A stretch of 64,000 nucleotides of DNA from Rosa chinensis (Eukaryota; Streptophyta; Magnoliopsida; Rosales; Rosaceae): positions 16,200,141 through 16,264,140 of the forward strand of contig NC_037089.1 in NCBI RefSeq assembly GCF_002994745.2. Reading direction: 5' to 3'. This document shows positions 26,580 through 37,697 of this stretch, piece by piece (positions within the stretch are counted from its first letter, which is position 1; every line of letters begins with the position of its first letter). A program made the position numbers and the translations under genes. The notes under the pieces were generated by a model. That model saw only the letters and a program-made list of their open reading frames with translations. It did no database searches and was not told the origin of the DNA.

Positions 26580-27498
26580 TCTGCTGATTCTCTGGTCCTC
26601 TACCCTGTGCCTGGGTACAATCCTTGGATTAATGCCCTACTTGGCCACATCTAAAGCATATGAAGTTCCTTGGCCTCTTGCAATCCCTGGAAGTATGGCT
26701 CATCTCGTTGCAGTTAAAACATCTCAAGGGTGCTACCTGTCTGATAGGCATAACCCTAATAGGTTCTGCGGCTGGAGCTTACTGATGGGTCCGTTGTCTT
26801 TTCCAGGACCCTTCTCGATGACCCATCGAACCACTGCTCTCCGCCACTGCCTTCGCCCTTCCCTGGGAATCTGTCGAAGCCGCCAACTCAATCTGGTGAA
26901 GCTGGGTATCCTGCTCAAGTTCCATGGCCTTAGCCAAGATGAGTGCCATAGTAGGCAACTCCAGAGGTACCACATCATGCCTGAGAGAAGCATTCAGCCC
27001 CCGCTGAAACTTCTTAGCCAAACTCAGAGCATCCCACGGTCTCACAAAACTATACAACCACGAGAACTTCGCCTTATAATCCCTAACACTCTTAGTTCCC
27101 TGAACTAGAGTGAGGAACTCTACCTCCAACTGCTCCAACACTGAAGCCGGGAAGTATTTCTCCCTGAAGAGTCTCCCAAAATCCACCCAAGTCATGGTAG
27201 TCACATCCCTAGCCCTCTCTTTGCCCTCCCACTATACTCGTGCCTCATCCTGGAACAAATAGATCACTATCTCCCTCTTCTCAAGGTCGGTGCAGACGAC
27301 CATCCGGAAGTAGTTCTCCATGTTCCTGATCCACTGATTAGCCAACATGTGGTCTGTACCCCCCAGAAAATGGACTGCTCCAAGCCTAGTAATCTCCTTC
27401 ACCAATCTCACTAGCGGAATGACATCAATCACATCCACAATAGGTGGAACATACACAACATAAGACATCTCCACCTCCTCCTTATAGAACTCCTCCAC
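26580..27498 (-). pseudogene. Gypsy gag polyprotein, degenerate
   Basis: Minus-strand ORFs 27498-27232 and 27204-26779 lie in one frame, separated by a stop codon where the family has tryptophan. They contain the gag core FGRLFREKYFP, SVRDYKAKF and FQRGLNASLRHDV. Further on, in another frame, two CCHC zinc knuckles are visible: CFNCNEMSHTSRDC and CFRCGQVGH, the second interrupted by a stop before SKDC. Coding then ends with no protease or RT. The frameshift and stops make it non-functional. Confidence 0.85.
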
Positions 27499-27962
27499 AG
27501 GAGGAACCCTGCCTCTACCCCTAGCTCTTCCCCCTCCTCAAGGCCTACCTCCCTCTAGGAGGATCCATCACCTATGGAGCATAACACGCTTGGTTAATAC
27601 ATGTATAAAACTTAAACACAAGTATAAGTCGAAAACAAATACCATATTAACCAAGACACTAATATAAGGAAGATACACATCCGCAAGCAAAATCTTCCAA
27701 GTCTAGCAAGAGTTTCAATCTAGAGGTTCTCATTCCTCAAAAGATTAAAACTCAAAAGAAGCTACACAGAGCTCCCACCCTTCACTTACAAAGCCGACCT
27801 ATGCTCTGACGGCTTAACGTTCTAGACGACACCTAACACTCCCACATACCCAATGATAACATCAATACCGAAGAGTATATGATGGGGATCCGCTACACAC
27901 GGGTCATCACTCGAGTAGTACTGACTATCACCAAACATGTACCTTACAATCTGATACCAAAC

Positions 27963-30900
27963 TGTCACGCCCAGAATTTTGAATAAAAAAATTCGAATCA
28001 GAAACATGAAACTTAACGAGCACAAGAAAACACATAGAAAATTTTTCATTTTAAACTAACCCATAAAGCGATCGAGCTCACCAACAGCAATACAGACTCG
28101 TTCTTTAGAGTCACATATTACATTACAAAGAGTTTACAAATTAAACTGAATAACAATTTAATAAGTAAACACGCTCACCAACTCTCTACACAGCGGAAGA
28201 CCAAAACCAATACACTTCTACTTCCAAGCTACACAACTATAAAACTTCAACTTCGACGACTGTAACTCCGACCTGCACAATAACCACTACACCATGGAAT
28301 AGTGCACCGGGTTGAAATAACAAACCCGATAAACTTTTGCAAGCCGGTATGAGTAAACCTAAATAATCATGTAACACATGCTTAAAACATCTCAGTCTAA
28401 CAAAATCAATATGCAATTATCACAACAAAAACATGAAGGTCATATCCTATAATATCATGCTCAGGTAAATTAACTCAAACTAAACCCACATGCTCTGTCT
28501 CTCAATTCATGTATCTAATTTTGTACGACTTCAATTAAACATTTTAAATTACCACAATCTACTAGATCATCCTTCATTTGTCTCAACAACACAACTATGA
28601 AATCCCACTCATTTCCTCTCAACATAAGCATTTTCCAAAAATATGACATCGCAACCCATTTCATACTCACTACAGATCTCAAACCACAACTATACTCAAT
28701 ATATGAATTAAGTAAAATCAGCAATCCCTGCATAGAAACTTAGTTCAGGAGATCACCCAAAAAGCACACAATTAAAAAGCAATCCCTGCATAAAGTTAGT
28801 TCAAGAGACTACATTAAAATCAATAAATATAAATTATAGTAATCCCTGCATATAGCTTAGTGCAGGAGATTACTTACAAATCAACAATAGAAGTGAAAAA
28901 GAAAAAGAAATAAAGAAATCAAACAATAGAAATGAAATAGGAAATTAATTAAAGAAATCAACAACTCACGCTAATGAACCCTTCCAAAACTCAACACCTT
29001 TTTACCAAAAGGACAATTACAAGTCACCCCATGACAAAATCATAGGAAATGTTAACCTAACAAATCAATATGAAAAATCCGGTCCAACTTGGACACGTCG
29101 TTGGCAGAAGACTAGAGCTCTAACTGATTGTAACCACTCACCCAGCCAAAGGCGTGATTCTCGATATATTGCCTGAGGTCACAACCTCAACCCCAGATCC
29201 TTAGGTCAACCTGAACCTTAGATCAAAACATTTAAACGAGTCGCACTGAACCCAAAACGTTACTCAAATCACCAAAAGGAGAAATCACAACCTGTGACTC
29301 CCACATCTTCAAACACTTTTCAAAACAATAGAAATACCATTTCTCGCGACATATTGCTTCCCCAAAAGTCATACCCCAAAACAATATATGAACTCACTCA
29401 CAAATATTCTTTGCATCACAACAATTCCACCAATACATATATGTTTCCGACATAAGTAAATGTTCAATTCATTAATCTGAATAAAATCACCAAAAATCTA
29501 TATATCACAATGCCACACCATCCAGATATATATTTCACGTAAATATATATATACGTAGTCATCCACTCATGAATGCCTACTAATACCAACTATAGTTCAC
29601 ACATCACGAAAATCGAGAAATTCATTTTTATACTTTAAAACTCATTTTCCATACCTGTGAACCGCAGTCCTATGAACCGTAATCGATCGAGTTCATATAA
29701 TTTAAAACAAATATTCATTTCTGAAAATGTTTTACAATTTATCACATAATTCCGAATAATAAGTAAATTCGTTCGTAAATGAACCACGTAAAATTTACTC
29801 ACCTCAAAATCCCGCTGCGTCTTCTCTCACCACAAAGATAAGGTATCGACTACTCTCCGTCAATCACCTAAGGAATGTACGTCACAACTTAGTACACGAA
29901 TCAAAAACGATTAAGTTCCAAACCCCCGTTTGCACTAAAATCCCGAAAGTAATGTCAATCGAGGCGAAACTTCATCTGAGATCACTTGAGGTCTCTGAAA
30001 TACTTATACAATCAATATATCAAAACTATAAGCTGATCGGACTGCCGGATCCTCACGGATTGAAAACCAAAACGATTTGAAAACCCTAAAACCTTAAAAA
30101 TCATAACTTGCTCATACAATTTCCAAAAATTACAAACTATCTATCAAAATGCTCATATCGATGAGTAGATCACAATGATGGCCAGAAACTGCCCCAGAGG
30201 TGGCTGGAAGCCACCGTAAAATGCCACCACATAAAGTGGCAGAGCTGCCGCCAACCTCCGGATTAGGCGGCGAGACCAATGCGAAACTCTTCCTCTCAAC
30301 TTGTACATCAACATTCATAACTAGCATAAAGTCTGAATCAAAGCCATTTGGTCAGAATTTACCTTGAAAGATTTGAAATCCGAAGAAGCATAGATTCCCA
30401 ATCTTCAAAATTCGATCACCACGAGTTGAATAGTTGCAAGCTGCCTTTGGAGAAAGCTTCTATGTCCTCTGGACTCCAAAAGCCCCCAAGAATCGCCGGC
30501 TATGGTGGCCAGAATTGAGAGTTCCACCATACCACTTCCAGCCGTTGTAGCGCCGTCCACATCCCGACCCAAGCGGCAAAGCTTCCACATACTTGGAGAG
30601 GGGAGTGAGGAAAAGAGAATGGAACAAGTGGCGTGGCCAACGGTGAACAGAGGAGGAAGAATTCGGCTGGGGAAAATGGCTGGATGATCTGGGGTCGGGA
30701 CCGAGGAGAGAGAAAAAGTTTCCCTTTTTGGAAACTTGGTTTTCTGATTTTTTTTTCCTATCTAACCAAAATGGAAACTTTTTCCGATGGCAATAATTTC
30801 TTCATACAAACTCCGATTCTTACGTCCCTTATGTTCACGAACTCGTATCGACGCGCTCTACGACTTTTTGTGAATGAAGTTTTTAGAGAATCCTAACATA

Positions 30901-31050
30901 TGAAAAGTCAACCTTGAATCGAAGCATTTTGAAAGAATAATTGTCCGAAATAATTTTGTTCCACCTTCGAACCACGAAATCCTACTAATGAACACTTTAT
31001 TAATTTATGAAATTTCCAAAAATATAATAACGAATTTCCCAGGTATTACA
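27963..31050 (-). repeat. 5' LTR of the Gypsy element
   Basis: On the minus strand it starts TGTAATACCTGGG and ends GGGCGTGACA, giving TG..CA ends next to the PBS. It is about 3.09 kb, long for a plant LTR. The portion 28534-31050 aligns with the 3' LTR at 23232-25787. Confidence 0.85.
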
Positions 31051-31538
31051 ATCAACATAATGGAAAACATTAAGCTATCAAAGAATAAAGTTTATAAATG
31101 ACTAGGATGATCACAAGTGAAGGATGATGAAATGGTTAATCATGGAAACTTTGTCATGAGATGATATGGTAGATCCTCTTGTGCTCTAGCTTCTTCCTTG
31201 AACTCCTTCGTCAAGATTTGAGATGATGATGATGCTTGGTATATGTAAGATGTTAGGACAAAATACTGTTTACTCCCTATACTTATAGGGTCTCGACGTT
31301 TCAGTCCCTGACGTTTCAATTTCACCTAAAAAGTCCCTGAACTTTCCAATTTCATTTAAAAAGTCCCTGCCGTCAATTTTCTGTTAAAAAATCTGTTATC
31401 TTGCTGACGTGGCACTATTTCAACAGTAAAATGACTATTTTACCCTTATTGACCCCCCAAAAAAAAATTTACTCTTTTTTCTCTATTTTTTTAATTTGTT
31501 CTCTTTTTTTTTTACTCTTTTTTCTCTTTTTTTTTTTA

Positions 31539-32859
31539 GGGGCTGTGACCACTTACCCAATTTTAGCCTAAAAATTGCCCACTTACTCCACTAAGAGTTT
31601 TTTACTCCCATTTACCCAATTTAAGACCAAAAGACAAATTGCACCCCCAAATAATTAACAAATTACAAGCTATCTTTCTCTTCTACTCTCAGGTTCTCAT
31701 TTGCGTCTCTCTCTCTCTCTCTCTTCCAAAATCCGATTCCAGTTCTGGTTGGCATCGCCTCCGATAGCTAGAGATTGAAAATGGAACCACTGGCACAAGG
31801 ACTTCGATGTCCAGCACAAGCACCTTTCACCGGAGGATTCCAGTTTCGATTCCAGAGAGAGATGTGTGGTCTGATTCCGGTTTCGGCGACGAGGTCGAAG
31901 AATCCGATGATTTGGGTGATTTGGGTGTGGGATCGGCGGTCTTGAGGCGGATGTGGTTCTGGAGATGGATAAAAGCTTTCAGGCAAGAATCGGCGGATCT
32001 GGTACTCCTCGCTCGCCAGAGATCTAAAGTCGGCTATGGACTAAGGCTCGAATCAAGGAGGCTATAAAAACAGATAAGTCTCCGGCTGCCTTGAGACCCT
32101 ATTCTCAGGCAATCAAAGCTAACAAATCGTGCGCCGGTGCCTCCGTCCCTATTCTCAGCAAATCGTGCGCCGGTGCCTCCGTCCCTGGTCCTTCAAATCC
32201 GGTGCCCAGAGCAATTTCTGGGTGCCAGAAGCACTTTTTTTTTTTTTTTTTTTTTTGTACACTGTGAACTCCCAGAATGAGGAAGGAATTGCAATGTAAC
32301 TGTGGGGTTTGTTTGATGGTCTACTGGGGGCAGTAGACACATTATTGGCCCCCAGTAGACTTCGATATGAGGAACAGGGATCACTATAGTGTGGTGTTTT
32401 GATAAGTTACCTGTTGTTGTTTGTGTATTAAAGTCAAATTATCTGTGAATCTTATAAAATGGTGCATTTTTGGTGGTCTATTGGGGGGCAGTAGAGACGT
32501 TGGACTTTGTATTGGGGGGCAATAATATGCTTACTGGGGGGCAATAATATGATTACTGGTGACCGGATTCCGGTCATCGGTTGTCGGATTCCGGTGACCG
32601 GTAGCCGGAGTCCGGTCACAGGTCGTCGGAGTCGGCGACCGGCCATTGGTCACCGGAGCACAGCAAGGTGGAGGATGATTTCTCTCTCTAAGTGAGAAAG
32701 AAGGAGAGGGCAAAAAAGTCCCAAAAATAAATAAAAAAGAATTAATTGGGTAAAGGGGAAATAATCCCTTAGAGTATTTTGGGTAAATGGGGTTAAAAAA
32801 CAGTTGATGGAGCAAGTGGGCAATTTTTAGCCTAAAATCGGGTAAATGATCATTTCCCC
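31539..32859. mobile_element. Nested MULE-type element (family shared with 59365-60905)
   Basis: The left end GGGGCTGTGACCACTTACCC and right end (inverted) GGGGAAATGATCATTTACCC start arms that match over about 80 bp. Flanks share TTTTTTTA, but in a poly-T setting the duplication is only suggestive. The interior holds an anonymous GC-richer segment (31740-32200, longest ORF 86 aa at 31807-32067) that may be captured host DNA, then the G-run/CCGG module at about 32470-32650. The outer MULE continues on both sides. Confidence 0.75.
32470..32650. repeat. TTATTGGGGGGCAATAA / CCGGTGACCGG module
   Basis: Several copies of GGGGGGCAATAATATG-type units are followed by a run of short inverted CCGGTGACCGG and GATTCCGG motifs. 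The same arrangement occurs at about 47150-47500 and 60290-60730, each near the right end of a related element, so it is a family signature. Confidence 0.7.
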
Positions 32860-33639
32860 TTTTTTTAACTCTCTTTTCTCTTTTATTTATTTATTTATTT
32901 GTTCTCTCTTTTTTTTTTTTTAACCCTCTTTTCTCTTTTTTTATTTATTTGTTCTCTTTTTTTTTTTTTAACCCTCTTTTCTCTTTTTTTTTTCCTACTC
33001 TTTTTTTTTTTAACTTTTTTCCTCTCTTTTTTTATTTGTTCTCTCTCTCTTTTGTTTTTTATTTTTATTTTTTATTTTTTATTTTTTATTTTTTTATTGG
33101 GCTAATTACTGTTTAGTACCCTGTGGTTTTAGTCCAACATCAATTCAGTCCCTCGACTTTCAATTTCATCAAAAACACCCCTGCAATATCATTTTCTCGT
33201 CCAATAGGTCCCTCCGTCAGAATTCCGTCAATTTCAGCCGTTAATTGCTGACGTGGCAGTCCAACTCAGCAAAGGTGGGACCCACATGAAAGTCAAATAC
33301 CGAAAATGACCCTGGCCGACCAGATATGGAAAATCCAAAATAAACTCCAAGTTTTGAGGTTTGGGAGACTCGAACCCACACCACCATGCATGCATAGCAA
33401 AGCCCAAACCACCATGCCACTTGCACAACATTGATATATGTCAAACAACATAATATATATATCTGTATACCAAACAAAATTTGGGAAAATCCGAAATAAA
33501 ACCCAAATTTTGGAGTTAGGGAGATTCGAACCCAGACCACTATGCATGCAAAGCAAAGCCCCAACCACCATGCCATTTGCACTACATTGATATATGTCGA
33601 ACAACATAATATATATATCTGTATATGTCAACAAAATCT

Positions 33640-33960
33640 GGGATTTATTTTATATATTATGTCAATATATATATATATATAATATATATATTATATTGTA
33701 TATTATATATTATATATTATGGCAACATATATATATATATATAAAATATATTATATAATTAATATATTATATATTATGTCAACATATATATATATATATA
33801 ATATATTATGTCAATATATTATGCCAACATATATATATATATAATATTATATAATTAATATATATATAATATATATTATATATATATTGACATAATATAT
33901 ATATAATATAGTATATATATATATTGACATAATATATAAAATAAATCCCAGATTTTGTTG
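33640..33960. repeat. (TA)n-rich palindrome centre
   Basis: Long alternating TA runs are broken by repeated GTCAACATATA-type units. This is the axis of the 33099-34495 palindrome and is prone to cruciform formation and assembly error. Confidence 0.85.
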
Positions 33961-34011
33961 ACATATACAGATATATATATATATTATATTGTTCAACATT
34001 TATCAATGTTG

Positions 34012-34235
34012 TGCAAGTAGCATGGTGGTTGGGGCTTTGCTTTGCATGCATAGTGGTCTGGGTTCGAATCTCCCTAACTCCAAAATTTGGGTTTTATTTC
34101 GGATTTTCCCAGATTTTGTTTGGTATACAGATATATATATTATGTTGTTTGACATATATTAATGTTGTGCAAGTGGCATGGTGGTTGGGGCTTTGCTATG
34201 CATGCATGGTGGTGTGGGTTCGAGTCTCCCAAACC
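34012..34235 (+). repeat. Two tRNA-like (SINE-head) segments in the palindrome's right arm
   Basis: Segments at about 34012-34077 and 34166-34233 both read GCATGGTGGTTGGGGCTTTG then GGGTTCGAATCT or GGGTTCGAGTCT. These are close to pol III A-box and B-box promoter elements at tRNA-like spacing. Inverted copies sit in the left arm at about 33360-33425 and 33515-33580. The cloverleaf is not intact, so these are tRNA-derived repeats and not tRNA genes. Confidence 0.6.
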
Positions 34236-35139
34236 TCAAAATTTGGAGTTTATTTTGGATTTTTCCATATCTGATTGGCCAGGGTCATTTTCGGTATTTG
34301 ACTTTCATGTGGGTCCCACCTTTGCTGAGTTGGACTGCCACGTCAGCAATTAACGGCTGAAATTGACGGAATTCTGACGGAGGGACCTATTGGACGAGAA
34401 AATGATATTGCAGGGGTGTTTTTGATGAAATTGAAAGTCGAGGGACTGAATTGATGTTGGACTAAAACCACAGGGTACTAAACAGTAATTAGCCCTTTTT
34501 TATTTCTTTCTCTTTTCTGTTTACCTCTTCTTCCTCTTCCTCCTCTCTGCTCTTCGGCCTTCTTTTCCTCCTCCTTGATCGTAGCTCCAGTTTTCGGCGA
34601 GCATCACCACCTCTCCTAATCACCGTTGGCGTGCCCACCGTTCCAAGCAAGTGCTGGCCATTCCACCATCCATCCATCATCCCCGTCATGCCAGCAAGCA
34701 TCACCACCTCTCCTAATCACCCCTCTCCATACAGCGGTTCCAAACCAAATCGGAGCACACCCAAATCAAATCAATTCATGTTCCACCTCCCTTTCTTCGG
34801 TGCCAAAACAGTTCAAACATTTCTCTCTAAAGTTACTATCAAAAACAGCTAAATAGACCAAAACATGGAAACTCGCAGGAAAACTAAAATATCTTATCCT
34901 CTTCGAATCTCTATTGGCTCATCATCTCAGCAAACCAACACCAAAGAAACGTTATTGACGTCGAGAGAAAGCTTCTGATATAGCTCCGACACCACGAAGG
35001 GGCCGGAATCTGAAGGGAAGAGAACCCGACCATTCCGGCTTCCAAGCGTGGCCGAAAATTGGAGCTGCGATCAGGGAAGGCCGAAGAGCAGAGAGGACGA
35101 AGAGGAAGAAGAGGTAAATAGAAAAGAGAAAGAAATATA

Positions 35140-35680
35140 TAAAAAAAAAAAAAAAAGAGAGAGAGAGAGAGAACAAATAAAATAAAAAAAGAGAAAAGAG
35201 TGTTAAAAAAAGAGAACAAATAAAAAAAAAAGAGAAGACAGAGTTAAAAAAAGAGAGAAAAAAGAGTAGGAAAAAAAAAGTGAACAAATTAAAAAATAGA
35301 GAAAAAAGAGTTTAAAAAAAAGTAGGAATAAAAAAGAACCAACTAAAAAATAAAGAAAAAAGAGTAGGAAAAAAAAAGAGAACAAATTTAAAAAATAGAG
35401 AAAAAAGAGTAGGAAAAAAAAAAGAGAACAAATTAAAAAAAAATAGAGAAAAAGAGTTTAAAAAAAAGTAGGAATAAAAAAGAACCAATTAAAAAAAAAG
35501 AGAAAAAAGAGTAGGAAAAAAAAAAGAGAAAAAATTAAAAAAATAGAGAAAAAAGAGTTTAAAAAAAAAGTAGGAATAAAAAAGAACAAATTTAAAAAAT
35601 AGAGAAAAAAGAGTTAAAAAAAAGTAGGAATAAAAAAGAACAAATTTAAAAAATAGAGAAAAAGAGTAGTTTTTTTTTTT
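35140..35680. repeat. Polypurine tandem tract (right arm of the outer MULE)
   Basis: About 540 bp of AAAAAAGAGAACAAATT and AAAAGAGTAGGAATAAAAA-type units with a loose period of 40-50 bp, almost free of pyrimidine apart from T. It is the inverted counterpart of the pyrimidine tracts around 31440-31538 and 32868-33089. Confidence 0.8.
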
Positions 35681-36303
35681 GGGTTTTTTACTTCAACAGT
35701 GTCTGAACTCTTCGAGGACTTTTAAAATGATACCTGAACTTTCAAAGTTGTCAATGTGATACCTGGACTCAAGTTTTCTTATCAAAGGCATACCTGCGTC
35801 CAAATTTCGTTACGGCTCCGTTAAATTTTGCACGTGTGACGCACGTGAGTCACTTAATGAGGATAAAAATACTAATTTACCCTCAAAAGCTTTTTTTTTT
35901 TTTTTTTTGCCTTTCTTTTTTTGATGACATTTTTTTTGCCTTTCTTTCTTCTTCTTCATTTTCGACTTCTTCTTCCTCCTAATCTGAATCATCAAGACCT
36001 CACCCTGCAGGTTCTGGTGAGAACCTGGCCTCAAACCCAAGAAGCCCAAGTTTGATCTCCAGCTGATCTAAGGGAACCTAACTAATTTAATCGGAGATGC
36101 AGGTTCTGGTGATGGTGCTGCAACGTGTACTGAAGTTTCGCGACGGCGAGGCGGGAGGTCCAGAACTCGGAATCCATCTTGGACGGTTTCTACCGATTCG
36201 ATCAAATTTGAAATCAAAATCAAACTCGTTCCCAAAATCCCCGATTTCCGATTCCCAATCTTTGAATCCGGACGACTCTTCCGGCTTTGAGCTTCTCCAG
36301 AAA

Positions 36304-36727
36304 TCAGAATTCGGTCACCAAATCAGCGGTTCCAACCACCATCGCCTTCCGAAACGCGTTCATCACACTCTCCGACTTGACGTACTTGGCGCGCTCGAGC
36401 CTCTCGGCGTCGGAAGCTTCCAGATAGAGGTGGAGCAAGTAGTAATTTCTCGAGTGGTACGCCGCCTGAAGCAGCCGCGTCAGCTGAGGGCCGTCACCTT
36501 TAGAATCGGTAATCAAGTAGCGAATCTCGGGAGTCTCCGGAGCCCTAGACCGTAGTTCTCGTCGTCGCTGTTGACGAAATACTGGTCGGGATTAGGGAAT
36601 CGGCGGTGGTCGTAGGGGAAGTCGGGGCCGGCGGAGGAGGAGTACTTGGAGTTGGTTATGGTTAGGGCCATGAGAGCGAGGAGGAGGAGGGCGGAGGTTG
36701 CAGTTAGAATGATGAGCCATTGACGCT
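36304..36727 (-). pseudogene. Captured N-terminal fragment of a GT14-type glycosyltransferase
   Basis: The minus strand encodes a signal-anchor-like segment (WLIILTATSALLLLALMAL), a Ser/Asp-rich stem and then the start of the catalytic region with YLITDSKGDGPQLTRLLQ, YYLLHLYLEASDAERLE and KYVKSESV, ending MVVGTADLVT. These motifs are characteristic of plant family 14 glycosyltransferases (core-2/I-branching-like; GlcAT14 enzymes act on arabinogalactan in the Golgi). The frame shifts once between stem and catalytic region, near 36540. The fragment stops about 140 residues in, so it lacks the active site. Its place inside MULE arms marks it as transduplicated. Confidence 0.8.
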
Positions 36728-37099
36728 AATTGTGGCCGGTTGTTTCAGGAGTTCGATACCAAAAGGATGAGCAGCCTCGCCGAAAATAATATCCAATCAT
36801 CGGGTTTAGGTTGATTCCGGGGATATGGTGGTGTAGTTGGAGGAGGAGTAGTCATCTAGGGTTTGGGTGGTGGCGGTGATGGAGGAGGTGGGGCTGAGAG
36901 CTTGAGGATTCGTCGTCATCTTCTTCGTGTAGTCGAGGAGGAGGCGAGTTTGCATTTAGATTTTTTTATTTTTATTTTTTTGTTGGAGGAGGAGAGGCTG
37001 AGAAAAATTTCAAATTTTCTTTTTATTTTATTTTTAATAATAAGTTAGAGTCAAATGACAATTTTATCCTTCAAACTCTAGTCACATGAGCATCACGTG

Positions 37100-37697
37100 T
37101 AGGGCTGTCAATGGGTCGTGTCGGGTTGGGTTCGTGTCGGGTCAAGGTATTTGTCGTGTCGCAAGATACAAACCCAAACCCAACCCATTTAATAATCGTG
37201 TCAAAAATCTAAACCCAAACCCAACCTATTTATTAAACGGGTTACCCGTTTCCAACCCGCTTAACCCATTTAACAAATAGGTCATGTCGTGTTAGACAAA
37301 ATGACACATTTAAGAGTTAACAATGCAACCCATTTAACTAAAAAAAATGCATAAATTGATTAAATTCACTAAAAACTCCACAAGACGAATAATATAAATA
37401 ATTATATATGTTCATAAATAATTAAATCCAATAATTATAAAGCAAAATATTTCAAATTGTCTAATCCTATGATCAAATACTCCCAACGTCCAAAATTTCA
37501 ATAAGAAGTATAACATAATCGGGTTATACGGGTTCACTTCGTGTTGGCGGGTTGACCCGTGGCCGACCCATTTATTAAATGGGTCATGGCGGGTTGACCC
37601 ATGGCTGACCCGCTTTTTAATCGTGCGGGTTCAACCCGCTTTATTTCGTGCGGGTTTCGAGTCGTGTTATCGGGTCGTGTCGGAATTGACAGCCCTA
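37100..37697. mobile_element. hAT-type MITE with 8-bp target duplication
   Basis: Termini TAGGGCTGTCAAT and ATTGACAGCCCTA are perfect 13-bp inverted repeats. They are followed by inverted GGGTCGTGTCGG subterminal motifs and flanked by identical ATCACGTG (37092-37099 and 37698-37705). The 8-bp duplication and TIR type identify hAT. The 598-bp unit is noncoding. It sits in the right arm of the 35681-37856 element, so it is one of the youngest insertions here. Confidence 0.92.

Larger units (their letters stand above)
23232..31050 (-). mobile_element. Ty3/Gypsy LTR retrotransposon, gag only, 3' LTR truncated
   Basis: A 5' LTR (27963-31050) and a shorter 3' LTR (23232-25787) on the minus strand flank an internal region of only about 2.2 kb. 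The PBS (TTTGGTATCAGATTGT on the minus strand, about 27947-27961) follows the 5' LTR. A polypurine tract, AAGGGGGGTAGAA (25800-25788), precedes the 3' LTR. Gag is present but protease, RT/RNase H and integrase are absent, so the element is nonautonomous. The PPT and LTR style resemble chromovirus-type Gypsy elements (inference). Confidence 0.85.
33099..34495. mobile_element. Palindromic foldback MULE
   Basis: The 1397-bp element is almost wholly palindromic. It starts GGGCTAATTACTG and ends CAGTAATTAGCCC, and the arms match inward for more than 500 bp to a TA-rich centre near 33796. The flanking TTTTTTATT (33090-33098 and 34496-34504) fits a 9-bp duplication, though the site is low complexity. 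There is no transposase. Each arm carries two tRNA-like segments. It lies inside the outer MULE. Confidence 0.9.

Noticed and set aside
32899..33105. Phe/Leu-rich ORFs here and at 34911-35385 as membrane proteins
   Set aside because: They are translations of poly-T tracts in the MULE arms.
34012..34235. tRNA genes in the palindrome
   Set aside because: A- and B-box-like motifs are present but no cloverleaf or anticodon arm can be formed; called tRNA-derived repeats.
33099..34495. Palindrome as an assembly artefact
   Set aside because: TSD-like flanks, MULE-type ends and point differences between the arms argue for a real element, though long-read confirmation would settle it.
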